From contig JAFZWX010000032.1 in NCBI GenBank assembly GCA_017617145.1, forward strand, positions 1-31,936: a stretch of DNA of 31,936 nt, written 5' to 3'. Below, one piece after another: positions 1 to 7,829 of this stretch. The notes beneath the pieces are model-generated. The model was not told the origin of the DNA. It ran no database searches and saw only the letters and a list, made by a program, of their open reading frames with translations. Numbering within the stretch: position 1 is the stretch's first letter; each line of letters starts with the position of its first letter. The DNA is from Treponema sp. GTDB lineage: Bacteria; Spirochaetota; Spirochaetia; Treponematales; Treponemataceae. Made by a program: the position numbers and the translations under genes.

Positions 1-45
1 CTGAACATTGTTCAATTGAGAAACATTGTTTACACTATTTATCAT
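1..45 (-). CDS. Unrecognised protein, N-terminal fragment cut by the window edge
   Basis: An open frame of 15 codons runs off the left edge and begins MINSVNNVSQ. An AGGA lies 7 nt before this ATG; another ATG lies one codon upstream. The start is about 25 nt downstream of the rsmI stop on the same strand, so the two are probably co-transcribed. The fragment is rich in Asn, Val and Ser and too short to assign. It could be chance, but the ribosome site and spacing favour a real gene. Confidence 0.45.
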   Translation of the reverse strand, partial: MINSVNNVSQLNNVQ

Positions 46-69
46 CATAACGTCCTACCCCTCTACCTT

Positions 70-777
70 TTAATTATCGGCAGATTCTTCAGAAAGTTGA
101 ATTTTTTTTGTTCCAGAAATGAAAACTGCGAACTCACCTTTAATACTAGGCCTGTTTGCATAATCATCTCTCAATTCGCCAGCAGAACCGCTCAAAATCT
201 CTTCATGGAGCTTGGTCAGTTCCCGTCCTACAACGATGCGCCTTGTACTGTCAATATCGGCAATATCAGAAAGAAGTTTAGTAATTCTGAACGGAGATTC
301 GTAAATAATTACAGCATCTCCAGTCTGCATTAATTCTTTAAGTCGGCTTCGTCTTCTTCCAGGTTTTGGAGAAAGGAAACCTTCAAAAATTAATGTCTTT
401 CCGCCACTACCGGCAACACTTATTAAGGTTGCAAAGGCACTTGCTCCGGGTATTGGTACTACCTGGTAGCCTGCATCACGTACTAAATCGACCAGAACAG
501 CCCCAGGATCACTTATTCCAGGGGTTCCTGCATCACTTGCGTATGCTACAGAATGTCCCTGCTGCAAAAGCTCAATAATTTTGGGTGCTACAGCTTTTTC
601 ATTCTGCGCTCTGCACGAAATAAGGGGCTTTTTTATCTCCAGATGATTCAACAACTGAAGAGTATGGCGTGTATCTTCGGCAGCAATATAATCTACGCTC
701 TTAAACGTCTCTATTGCCCTCAAAGTAATATCGCCCAAGTTCCCTATTGGCGTCCCTACAATATATAGTACCGACAC
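70..777 (-). CDS. rsmI: 16S rRNA (cytidine-1402-2'-O)-methyltransferase
   Basis: RsmI methylates the ribose of C1402 in the decoding centre of 16S rRNA, using S-adenosylmethionine, in the cytoplasm. The 235-residue product shows the family signature from the first residues: LYIVGTPIGNLGDIT (4-18), AAEDTRH (32-38), SDAGTPGISDPG (81-92) and PIPGAS (108-113), typical of the tetrapyrrole methylase fold. I chose the GTG at 775-777 because family members begin a few residues before LYIV; the frame stays open to 936 but that extension (MGLVPKEP...) crosses a terminator and is not RsmI-like. There is no Shine-Dalgarno; a TATAAT ends 6 nt before the GTG, so the mRNA is probably leaderless. The C-terminus is complete. 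The identification is firm; the start is well supported but unusual. Confidence 0.95.
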   Translation of the reverse strand: MSVLYIVGTPIGNLGDITLRAIETFKSVDYIAAEDTRHTLQLLNHLEIKKPLISCRAQNEKAVAPKIIELLQQGHSVAYASDAGTPGISDPGAVLVDLVRDAGYQVVPIPGASAFATLISVAGSGGKTLIFEGFLSPKPGRRRSRLKELMQTGDAVIIYESPFRITKLLSDIADIDSTRRIVVGRELTKLHEEILSGSAGELRDDYANRPSIKGEFAVFISGTKKIQLSEESADN

Positions 778-783
778 AATACC

Positions 784-812
784 ATTATAACCCGAAATTT
801 TGTTTATAACAA
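784..812 (-). promoter_or_regulatory. Promoter of rsmI, apparently giving a leaderless mRNA
   Basis: On the minus strand TTGTTA (807-812) and TATAAT (784-789) are separated by exactly 17 bp. Only 6 nt separate the -10 box from the GTG start, so transcription would begin at or beside the start codon. Confidence 0.7.
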
Positions 813-846
813 GAGAAAAGAGATGTGATTTGTTTTTAATGAAAAT

Positions 847-882
847 AAAAAGGCCATCCCTCGTAAGAAAGACGGCCTTTTT
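847..882 (-). terminator. Intrinsic terminator after the sugar isomerase gene
   Basis: AAAAAGGCC (847-855) and GGCCTTTTT (874-882) form a perfect 9-bp stem with an 18-nt loop. It lies 45 nt past the isomerase stop and ends in a T run on the minus strand. It is symmetrical and could act in both directions. It separates the isomerase operon from the rsmI promoter. Confidence 0.8.
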
Positions 883-926
883 GTTTAGAGATCCCAGGGT
901 TGAACCGCAGAGAGGTTCTTTAGGAA

Positions 927-2423
927 CTAGCCCCAAGGATTTTCAGTTGGGTAGCGAACTCCAGCTGGCTGGTTGTAGCCGATTTCGTCTACTGCTACGC
1001 CGATGTACTTGAATACTTCGTAGAGTTCCTTGCCAAAGTGACCGAATGCAACGGCACCGTGGTGTGGGAAGTTCTTTTCGATGAGTACGTGGCGGTAGAA
1101 GCGGCCCATTTCTGGGATTGCAAAAATACCGATACCACCGAATGAGCGTGTAGCAACCGGCAATACTTCACCCTGTGCAATGTATGCGCGCAAGATATTG
1201 TCTGCTGTTGACTGCAAGCGGAAGAATGTGATGTCTCCTGGAACGATATCGCCTTCCAAAGTTCCGTTTGTAACTTCGATTGGAAGAGCACGTGCCATAA
1301 TGAGCTGGTACTTCATTTCGCAGAATGAAAGCTTTGTAGAAGCTGTGTTTCCGCAGTGGAAGCCCATGAATGTATCTTTGAGTGTGTACTTTGCGTACTT
1401 GCCCTTGATATCTTCATCATAAATATCCTGTGGAACTGTGTTATTGATGTCGAGGAGTGTAACTGTATCATTAGAAACAACTGTACCAATGAATTCAGAA
1501 AGACATCCGTAAATATCAACTTCACAAGAAACAGGAATACCCATTTTTGTAAGGCGGCTGTTTACATAGCAAGGAACGAATCCGAACTGTGTCTGGAATG
1601 CTGGCCAACATTTACCTGCAATTGCAACGAACTCGCGGTAGCCTTTGTGAGCTTCAACCCAGTCGAGCAATGTGATTTCATACTGAGCAAGTTTTTCAAG
1701 AACTTCAGGCTTTTTGTTTCCTTCCCCAAGTTCTTTTGCCATATCTGCAGCAACTTCCTTAATACGAGCATCGCCGGCATGCTTATTGAATGATTCGAAC
1801 AAGTCAAGTTCTGAGTTTTCTTCAATTTCAACACCGATGTTGTAAAGCTGTTTGATTGGAGCGTTACAAGCAAGGAAGTTGAGAGGACGTGGTCCGAATG
1901 AAATAATCTTAAGGTGATTCAAAGCATAAACAGCCTTTGCAATTGGTGCAAATCCGTGAATCATATCTGCACACTGTTCAGCTGTTCCTACTGGATATTC
2001 AGGAATATAAGCCTTGATATTGCGGAGTTTGAGGTTGTAAGAAGCGTTGAGCATACCACAGTAAGCATCACCACGACCCTGAATAAGTCCGCCGTTCTTT
2101 GATGTTTCTTCTGCAGCAGCACAGAACATCTTTGGACCTTCAAAGTGTTTAGCAAGCAAAGTTTCAGAAATTTCCGGACCAAAGTTTCCAAGGTAAACAC
2201 AAAGTGCGTTACAACCAGCCTTCTTAATGTCTTCCAAAGCCTGGCACATGTGAATTTCGCTTTCTACAATACAGATTGGGCATTCATAAATTTCGTCTGC
2301 ACCATACTTTTTTGTGTAAGCTTCAATAAGAGCCTTTCTGCGGTTTACAGCAAGAGACTCTGGGAAACAGTCGCGGCTAACAGCCACAATACCGATCTTG
2401 ATTTTTGGTTTGTTGTTAATCAT
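927..2423 (-). CDS. L-fucose/L-arabinose isomerase superfamily sugar isomerase
   Basis: The 498-residue protein belongs to the ketol isomerases that convert an aldose such as L-fucose, D-arabinose or L-arabinose to its ketose using a divalent metal. Conserved-looking blocks are GRGDAYCGML (about 116-125), SCEVDIYG (299-306), LLDINN (323-328) and FHCGN (355-359). By analogy with FucI, E301 and D325 are the likely metal ligands and H356 a further candidate. Length is close to AraA (about 500) and shorter than E. coli FucI (about 590). AGGAG precedes the ATG. It follows a DUF4867 gene in one operon, separated by a pair of palindromic repeats. The substrate cannot be fixed from sequence; no fucose kinase, aldolase or permease is in the window, though a xylulokinase is 17 kb away. 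Confidence 0.85.
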   Translation of the reverse strand: MINNKPKIKIGIVAVSRDCFPESLAVNRRKALIEAYTKKYGADEIYECPICIVESEIHMCQALEDIKKAGCNALCVYLGNFGPEISETLLAKHFEGPKMFCAAAEETSKNGGLIQGRGDAYCGMLNASYNLKLRNIKAYIPEYPVGTAEQCADMIHGFAPIAKAVYALNHLKIISFGPRPLNFLACNAPIKQLYNIGVEIEENSELDLFESFNKHAGDARIKEVAADMAKELGEGNKKPEVLEKLAQYEITLLDWVEAHKGYREFVAIAGKCWPAFQTQFGFVPCYVNSRLTKMGIPVSCEVDIYGCLSEFIGTVVSNDTVTLLDINNTVPQDIYDEDIKGKYAKYTLKDTFMGFHCGNTASTKLSFCEMKYQLIMARALPIEVTNGTLEGDIVPGDITFFRLQSTADNILRAYIAQGEVLPVATRSFGGIGIFAIPEMGRFYRHVLIEKNFPHHGAVAFGHFGKELYEVFKYIGVAVDEIGYNQPAGVRYPTENPWG

Positions 2424-2453
2424 TTTTTTATACTCCTATATTTTTTTATGATT

Positions 2454-2516
2454 AGATTGTCGGGTCAAGCCCGACAATGACAAACAGTGTCATTCCCGGG
2501 CTTGACCCGGGAATCT
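2454..2516. repeat. Palindrome pair A (two inverted 29-bp units)
   Basis: Unit 2454-2482 (plus orientation, stem GTCGGG/CCCGAC) and unit 2488-2516 (minus orientation, stem CCCGGG/CCCGGG) are separated by 5 nt. Each reads AGATT, 6-nt arm, TCAAG, complementary arm, AATGACA. The pair fills the gap between the DUF4867 stop and the ribosome site of the isomerase gene, so it would fold in the operon mRNA. Confidence 0.9.
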
Positions 2517-2517
2517 A

Positions 2518-3165
2518 TTACTTTGCAATATTGATATTAATACCAGTCAATCCTACAAAAGCACCGGCCTTTGCTTCGCTTGAATCTGGATGTGCAATGA
2601 GCCACTTGTTGCGTGCCCAGAGCAGCTTGTCGTTAAGATTCTTTTCGTCAATCTTTGGTTTTTCTGTGTTTGTGTCCTTTGGAAGAACAATAATTACACG
2701 GAAGCCTTCTTTTGAAACTTCGCCGTTCTTTACAGCATTACATGGTGCATAATGAAGGGTAGTTTCATATACCTGAACGATAGTTCCTTTTGGTACATAG
2801 AATGCTTCTACAGCGCTGGTATTAAGCTTTCCGTTTTTTACAGACTGAAGTGAAGCAAGCAAAAGAACAATGTCGTTTGAAGGAATATTGAGCTCTGAAC
2901 CAATGTGCCATTCAAGACAATTGAGCTTTGTGTTGTTACCGTTACAGTAACCTACCTGAATTGGCATTCCACCGTATGCATTATCGCTGAACTCTTTAGC
3001 AATTGGCAGGCTTTCAAGACCGGCATCACCAGGTTCATAAATAACAGCATCTTCAGGCTTTTTTGTGGTTTCGTCCAGTTTTTTGAGAAGGTCAGTTACA
3101 TCATAGCCTGTAAGAACCTTTCCATATTTTTCAAAACTGTGACTGAATACAGATTTGATACGCAT
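2518..3165 (-). CDS. DUF4867 family protein, probable sugar-metabolism partner of the isomerase
   Basis: The 215-residue soluble protein starts MRIKSVFSHSFEKYGKVL and has no signal peptide. I recognise the family as DUF4867, a cupin-like group often encoded beside sugar isomerases; its reaction is not established. Visible features are an acidic-aromatic block LECLEWH-like (LNCLEWHIG, about 102-110), a middle stretch VEAFYVPKGTIVQVYETTLHYAPC that looks like consecutive beta strands of a cupin barrel, and a C-terminal NKWLIAHPDS segment. AGGAG lies 8 nt before the ATG. It is the first gene of an operon with the isomerase, behind a leader with two hairpins. An auxiliary role such as a mutarotase- or lyxose-isomerase-like activity is possible but unsupported by visible motifs. 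Confidence 0.75.
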   Translation of the reverse strand: MRIKSVFSHSFEKYGKVLTGYDVTDLLKKLDETTKKPEDAVIYEPGDAGLESLPIAKEFSDNAYGGMPIQVGYCNGNNTKLNCLEWHIGSELNIPSNDIVLLLASLQSVKNGKLNTSAVEAFYVPKGTIVQVYETTLHYAPCNAVKNGEVSKEGFRVIIVLPKDTNTEKPKIDEKNLNDKLLWARNKWLIAHPDSSEAKAGAFVGLTGININIAK

Positions 3166-3185
3166 GTTTTTTTACTCCTGAGGAA

Positions 3186-3204
3186 GGTCGCCCGGTAGGC
3201 GACC
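3186..3204 (-). promoter_or_regulatory. Leader hairpin next to the DUF4867 ribosome site
   Basis: GGTCGCC (3186-3192) and GGCGACC (3198-3204) form a perfect 7-bp GC-rich stem with a 5-nt loop. It sits just before the AGGAG of the DUF4867 gene and could affect translation initiation. Confidence 0.55.
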
Positions 3205-3225
3205 GTTGATTGATAGCAAACCGTT

Positions 3226-3249
3226 AAAAAAATTGCGAAAGCAATTTTT
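3226..3249 (-). terminator. Terminator-like hairpin in the leader of the DUF4867/isomerase operon
   Basis: AAAAATTGC (3228-3236) and GCAATTTTT (3241-3249) pair perfectly over 9 bp around a 4-nt loop, and the minus-strand transcript continues with U7. It either ends the upstream ABC/alkD operon about 110 nt after its stop or, if the TATAAT at 3273-3278 is used, acts as an attenuator in the leader. Confidence 0.65.
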
Positions 3250-3272
3250 AGGTTTACCTATTTAGTTCTTAT

Positions 3273-3278
3273 ATTATA
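3273..3278 (-). promoter_or_regulatory. Candidate -10 box for the DUF4867/isomerase operon
   Basis: A perfect TATAAT lies about 105 nt upstream of the DUF4867 start. No convincing -35 box is seen at the expected distance (ATGCAA at 17 bp), so this is a weak call. It is the only good -10 in the gap 3166-3355. Confidence 0.35.
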
Positions 3279-3355
3279 AACCCTAAATATAAATTTTGCA
3301 TTAGAAAAATCACCTATGTTTATATATTTTTGTTATTTTTCGCAGTACAAAATCT

Positions 3356-4036
3356 TTATTCTTTGACTTTTAGAGTTCTTAAATATTCCTTGTGTTCATC
3401 TGAAACACGGAAGCTTTCTATTGCTTTTTGAATTGCTTTGTTGTGTGTCCACGGGTCCAGACGATGCTGTTCTATAATTGGTATAGTTGCATCATATTGC
3501 TTAGCAAGTGCAGTGGCAAAATACCAGGCCGCCATCATTTTTAAGTAATAGTCTTCACCTTTCTTATTTGCAACAAGTTCAAGATATTGTGGTTTGAAAT
3601 CTTCGCCAAGAAATTCGTTCATGAGCATGCGCATTCCAAAACGGGCAGTATAAACATGACTACTCGAAATCCATTTTTTTATATAAGGCAAAAGCTCCTG
3701 ATGTTTTTTCTTGAAAACCTTTGGACTCGACTGATCGCATACCGGCCAGCAGTCAATATATGGAAGAAACTTTTCAACAGCAGTAATACATTCATCAAAA
3801 TCCTTAATCATTGCAAGCATAAAAAAATGAATCAGATTTTCTTCAAAATATTTGTGAGGAAGTGTGTTAAGAAATGAAGCAGCATCTGGAGAATTAAAAA
3901 AATCCTTTGCAATTTTTCGCATTTCGGGAGTGCGCACGCCAAGCATTGTTTCTTTGTTTATATTTGGCACAAGGGCAGCCTGAAAATCGCGGTATTTCAA
4001 ATCCTGATGTTTTATAAGTTCTTCGTAGATAGTCAT
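3356..4036 (-). CDS. AlkD-type DNA alkylation repair protein
   Basis: The 226-residue, all-alpha protein fits the AlkD family of HEAT-repeat DNA glycosylases that excise N3- and N7-alkylated purines. Matching features are the early VRTPEMRKIAK helix (34-44), CWPVCD (96-101) with D101 in the position of the catalytic Asp, R132/R136 in ARFGMR, and W171 in MMAAWYFATALAK. I chose the ATG at 4034-4036 because GGAGG lies 8 nt upstream; an ATG directly abutting the ABC stop at 4079 would add 14 residues but has no ribosome site. It is the last gene of the ABC exporter operon. This hints that the exporter and repair enzyme answer the same toxic compound, which is inference from order only. Confidence 0.85.
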   Translation of the reverse strand: MTIYEELIKHQDLKYRDFQAALVPNINKETMLGVRTPEMRKIAKDFFNSPDAASFLNTLPHKYFEENLIHFFMLAMIKDFDECITAVEKFLPYIDCWPVCDQSSPKVFKKKHQELLPYIKKWISSSHVYTARFGMRMLMNEFLGEDFKPQYLELVANKKGEDYYLKMMAAWYFATALAKQYDATIPIIEQHRLDPWTHNKAIQKAIESFRVSDEHKEYLRTLKVKE

Positions 4037-4078
4037 TTTTTCCTCCACATTTCTTATATGCGTTGTTTTGAAATTCAT

Positions 4079-5842
4079 TTAATCCTTATAATACCTTGCC
4101 TGTGCTTCAAACATCTGGGCGTAAATGCCACCTTTGACTTTTTCAAGCTGGGCGTGTGTTCCGTATTCGGCTATGTGACCGTCGGAGAAAACTGCAATTT
4201 TATCGCAGAACTGGCAGCTCGAAAGTCTGTGTGAAATATAAAAGGCCGACTTACCACCGACAAGCGAATTAAACTGTTTGTATATTTCGTATTCTGCAAT
4301 TGGGTCAAGGGCTGCAGTTGGTTCGTCTAAAATTACAACAGGGGCGTCCTTACACAAAGCTCTGGCAATTGCAATTTTCTGCTGTTCACCGCCGGATGGT
4401 TCAACGCCTTTTTCATCAAAGAATTTGAAGATTCTTGTGTTTGTACCGTTTTCAAGACGCGCGACAAAATCGTGCAGCCCTACCCTATCTGTAAGAGCTG
4501 ATACATCAGCCTCGTTATCTGCGAAAGCAATATTTTCTTTTACCGAAAAAGCAAACAGCTTGAAGTCCTGGAAAACTGGTGCAAACTGCTTTATGTACTG
4601 CTCGTAGTCGTATTCCTTAATATCAATGCCGTCAACAAGAATCTGACCTTCGGTAGGGTCATACAGTCGGCAAAGAAGTTTTATAAAAGTCGTTTTGCCG
4701 GCACCGTTAAGACCCACAATAGAAAGATGTTCACCAGGGGCAATCTTAATATTTACATCATCCAGAACCTTTCGTTCAGTTTTTGGGTAAGCAAACGAAA
4801 CATGACGGAATTCAATTTCATGTGGCTTCTTTTCAATTGGGCGGGTTCCCTTTGTCAAAGCTTCCGGATAATTCATGAACACAACATATTCATAAGCATA
4901 ATTACAGCGCTTTATAAGCTCGGTTACATGATGAACCATTCCACCGATTGCACCGTCCAGTCCGCTTTCTGCTGCAATGAGCTGTGTAAAGGTTCCCACA
5001 CCAATAATCTTTCTTATTGCCAGAAGTGCCACATAAAAATATGCAAAAATGCTGCGTCCAAGCGAAAGGAAATCACTTACAAGATAATACGGATAACAGG
5101 TGTCGCCCTGCCACTTCCAAAGGCCGGTGCTCTTTACTGTATTTTCTTTCCAGGAATCGAGCATCATTTGTTTGGCTTCGTACAGTCTTATGTCTTTGCC
5201 GTAGCGCGGGTCTACTATGTTCCAGCCAAAATATCCGAATAAGCGATTGACTTTTGAAAGCTTTCCGAATGCCACAATACCAATTTTGTTGCACTTTAAT
5301 ACAAACAAAAAATTGACGATGGAATACGCAACCATAACTGCAAGCAAGATTGGTGCATGCAAAGCCAGCACAGTAATAAAACCTGCCGCCTTAAAAAGAT
5401 TTGTCAAAAAGCCAAAGAACTGTTCCGAAACTCCATCAACTCCGCCCGAATACCATTCCATACCAGTCCTGGCTTTTTCTATCTGCTCAAGGGCAGCCTT
5501 GTCTTCGGTAAGCTGAAAGTCAAGTTCCATTACGTGCTTTCCAATTAAAACATCAAAATATTTTTCAAGCCTGTTGCTGTAACGGTTTATAAAGTTTGTA
5601 CAAAGATCGTTTACAAGCTGCATCAACGCTTCACCAATAATCAGTATTGCCGCAAGCGTAATAAGCCTGTGTACATCCCGCGCTCCAACAATTTCATCTA
5701 CAATTAGCGGAGAAATAAAAAGTCCTAAGAAAGGCATTCCAATATTTATAATCATTCTTATAACTTTAAGCACAAAGAAAACCGGATACTTTTTTGCGGC
5801 GGTGCTGAACAATACTTTAATTACTGCAATAATCTTACGCAT
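4079..5842 (-). CDS. ABC exporter, fused membrane and ATPase subunit (second of a pair)
   Basis: The 587-residue protein has an N-terminal membrane domain (about 1-320, hydrophobic segments near 20-48, 63-85, 150-188 and 262-290) and a C-terminal ATPase. Walker A is GLNGAGKTT (377-385), the Q-loop glutamine is Q425, the signature is PSGGEQ (482-487, Pro in place of the usual Leu), Walker B ends D506-E507 and the switch His is H538. I chose the ATG at 5840-5842: GGAGGTG precedes it and it overlaps the end of the first exporter gene by 8 nt, a sign of translational coupling. The longer frame to 5944 is read-through inside the neighbour. The pair probably forms a heterodimeric exporter; the substrate cannot be told. 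Confidence 0.9.
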   Translation of the reverse strand: MRKIIAVIKVLFSTAAKKYPVFFVLKVIRMIINIGMPFLGLFISPLIVDEIVGARDVHRLITLAAILIIGEALMQLVNDLCTNFINRYSNRLEKYFDVLIGKHVMELDFQLTEDKAALEQIEKARTGMEWYSGGVDGVSEQFFGFLTNLFKAAGFITVLALHAPILLAVMVAYSIVNFLFVLKCNKIGIVAFGKLSKVNRLFGYFGWNIVDPRYGKDIRLYEAKQMMLDSWKENTVKSTGLWKWQGDTCYPYYLVSDFLSLGRSIFAYFYVALLAIRKIIGVGTFTQLIAAESGLDGAIGGMVHHVTELIKRCNYAYEYVVFMNYPEALTKGTRPIEKKPHEIEFRHVSFAYPKTERKVLDDVNIKIAPGEHLSIVGLNGAGKTTFIKLLCRLYDPTEGQILVDGIDIKEYDYEQYIKQFAPVFQDFKLFAFSVKENIAFADNEADVSALTDRVGLHDFVARLENGTNTRIFKFFDEKGVEPSGGEQQKIAIARALCKDAPVVILDEPTAALDPIAEYEIYKQFNSLVGGKSAFYISHRLSSCQFCDKIAVFSDGHIAEYGTHAQLEKVKGGIYAQMFEAQARYYKD

Positions 5843-7724
5843 TTGCTTCACCTCCGTTTTCTGCACCTTCAGAGTTTTCAGACCCCTCCGGATGTTCGCG
5901 GTAGTACTGAGCCTGCACATTAAACATGTTTGCATACTTACCATTTAATGCCATAAGCTTTTCATGACTGTCGCATTCCACAAGCTGGCCGTCTTCGAAC
6001 ATTGCAATGCGGTCGCAAAACCTTGTAGAAGCAAGTCTGTGCGAAATATAAACTGCTGACTTGTTCCCAATCATTTCATCAAAGCGTTCGTACAAGGTCT
6101 GCTCTGCAATTGCATCCAGGGCCGAAGTAGGTTCATCAAGAACTACAATTTTTGCACCCTTATAAAGTGCCTTTGCAAGTGCAAGCTTCTGCTTTTCACC
6201 ACCAGAAAGGTCTACACCATCATCTTCAACAATTTTTGTAAGCGGAGTTTCAAGGCCTTTTACAAGCGACGCAAGTCTTTCTTCAAGCCCTGCTTCCCGC
6301 GCAGCTCGGTCAGCCTTTTCAAAATCAAGCTGTTCCTTTCTTTGCATTGCAATATTTTCTGACATCAAAAAAGCAAAAATTTCGACATTCTGAAAAACCG
6401 GAGCAAACAGCCTGTAATAATCCGCCCGCCTGAACTTTTTTATATCCGTGCCGTTCAAGGTGATATAACCAGATGTTGGATCATAAAGCCTGAGCAGCAG
6501 CTTTATCATAGTAGTCTTCCCTGCTCCGTTTAATCCAACCACAGCAATTTTTTCACCAGCCCTGATTTTAAGATTCAAATGCGAAAGCGCATCTTTTTCA
6601 GATTTCAGATATTTATAGCTGACATCAACAAATTCAAATTCATAAGAATCTGTATCTGGCAGCGGAATGCAATCTGTTTCATCCTCGGCAGTTTCAAGGT
6701 CTATAAAAGAACGGAAATCATCTGTTTGAAGACTGGCCCTTTTGTAATCTCCAAACTTCTGCAAAAGATTCATGAGCGCCCCGGAAAATGCAAGCGAAAA
6801 AGAAAGAAACATCGTAAAGTTACCGACAGTCATATCTTTTTTCAAAACAGAAACAAAGAGCACGGCATATACAAGTACCTTTAAAGCAATACCCGCAGCT
6901 GCAGTTACAAAGTTATAACGCAGCCAAAGCTTATGGTGATAATCATTTCGCTCAATAAAAAATGCATTAAGCGCGTTGAACTTTTCTGTCAAAAAATCGC
7001 TTAAGTGAAAAAGCCTTATATCCTTGGCAAAATCAAAATCCTGGGTAATTCTTTCCATGTAATGACGGCTTCTCCACGAACCAGAAAGCTTGTCCCAGAC
7101 TTCCCTCTTATCCACCTTGATTATATGTCTGAAATACAGATATTGAACTACGGTAAGAATAACCATGGCAATAATAAGTCTTGGATCCAGTACAGTTACA
7201 GCAACAAAAGTAACAACTACAGTAAGACCGCTTTGCCCAAGATCCATCATCAGGCGCATCATGCCTTCAACGCCGTTATAGTTGCCTCCAGTCGCCTGAT
7301 TTGCCCGCTCTGCAACATCAAGAACATCTGGTTTTTCCAAAAGCTCGTACTTAAGGTCCAGCACCTTTGCAATGCGCTCGTTTATCATATTAGAACGGAT
7401 GTAAATCCAGCGGTACCAGGCCTTGGAACCCGAAGTTGTATTGCAAAAAGAAAGGACAACTGCTATGCCACCCGCAATCAGAATCAGTTTTATAAGCTCA
7501 TTCTCGCCGGTTTTACCATCATAATTTTGAATAATATCAATAACGTATTTACCAAAGATTCCCCAGAAGTAGGAAAAAATTGAACCGGCCATAAGCCCAA
7601 TAATCATTAATAATAAAACCGAAGGCTTATACTGTGCCATCTTGCGTATGATATAGCGGGTATTACTCCATATACCATATTCTTTGTGAAGGGGGTTATC
7701 TTTACTATCTTTATATTCCGACAT
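5835..7724 (-). CDS. ABC exporter, fused membrane and ATPase subunit (first of a pair)
   Basis: The 629-residue protein has membrane helices in the first about 330 residues (for example 35-62, 80-98, 165-200, 272-297, 303-322) and an ATPase domain with Walker A GLNGAGKTT (397-405), Q445, signature LSGGE (506-510), D530-E531 and H562. Both this subunit and its partner keep the catalytic Glu, so both ATP sites may work. A Glu/Gly/Asn-rich tail (about 610-629) is encoded over the start of the next gene. An AAGGA-like site precedes the ATG. The gene diverges from the cytoplasmic xylanase across 105 bp. It is the first gene of an operon ending with the AlkD-type repair gene. Peptide or drug export is typical of the fold, but nothing here fixes the cargo. 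Confidence 0.9.
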   Translation of the reverse strand: MSEYKDSKDNPLHKEYGIWSNTRYIIRKMAQYKPSVLLLMIIGLMAGSIFSYFWGIFGKYVIDIIQNYDGKTGENELIKLILIAGGIAVVLSFCNTTSGSKAWYRWIYIRSNMINERIAKVLDLKYELLEKPDVLDVAERANQATGGNYNGVEGMMRLMMDLGQSGLTVVVTFVAVTVLDPRLIIAMVILTVVQYLYFRHIIKVDKREVWDKLSGSWRSRHYMERITQDFDFAKDIRLFHLSDFLTEKFNALNAFFIERNDYHHKLWLRYNFVTAAAGIALKVLVYAVLFVSVLKKDMTVGNFTMFLSFSLAFSGALMNLLQKFGDYKRASLQTDDFRSFIDLETAEDETDCIPLPDTDSYEFEFVDVSYKYLKSEKDALSHLNLKIRAGEKIAVVGLNGAGKTTMIKLLLRLYDPTSGYITLNGTDIKKFRRADYYRLFAPVFQNVEIFAFLMSENIAMQRKEQLDFEKADRAAREAGLEERLASLVKGLETPLTKIVEDDGVDLSGGEKQKLALAKALYKGAKIVVLDEPTSALDAIAEQTLYERFDEMIGNKSAVYISHRLASTRFCDRIAMFEDGQLVECDSHEKLMALNGKYANMFNVQAQYYREHPEGSENSEGAENGGEANA

Positions 7725-7817
7725 TTTTTTATTTTCCTTTTTTCTAATTCCATAATAAGAATACTATGATATTGAAAAAATAACTATACTCTACTTTCTT
7801 TTCGCCAGATGTTCCTT

Positions 7818-7823
7818 TATACT
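7818..7823 (+). promoter_or_regulatory. Candidate -10 box for a leaderless xylanase mRNA
   Basis: TATACT lies exactly 6 nt before the ATG at 7830, the same spacing seen at rsmI and the response regulator. No Shine-Dalgarno is present and no clear -35 box is seen, so support rests on the shared geometry. Confidence 0.4.
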
Positions 7824-7829
7824 AATAAT

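Noticed and set aside
16..333. 105-codon plus-strand open frame
   Set aside because: Antisense to rsmI and lacking a ribosome site or family features.
778..936. N-terminal extension of rsmI
   Set aside because: It reads through the isomerase terminator and the rsmI promoter and has no family similarity; RsmI proteins start just before LYIV.
2477..2752. Small plus-strand frame starting in palindrome pair A
   Set aside because: Its N-terminus (VIPGLDPGI) is the familiar translation of this palindrome type, and the rest is antisense to the DUF4867 gene.
5843..5944. 34-residue extension of the second ABC exporter subunit
   Set aside because: It lies inside the first subunit gene in another frame; the ATG at 5842 has GGAGGTG.
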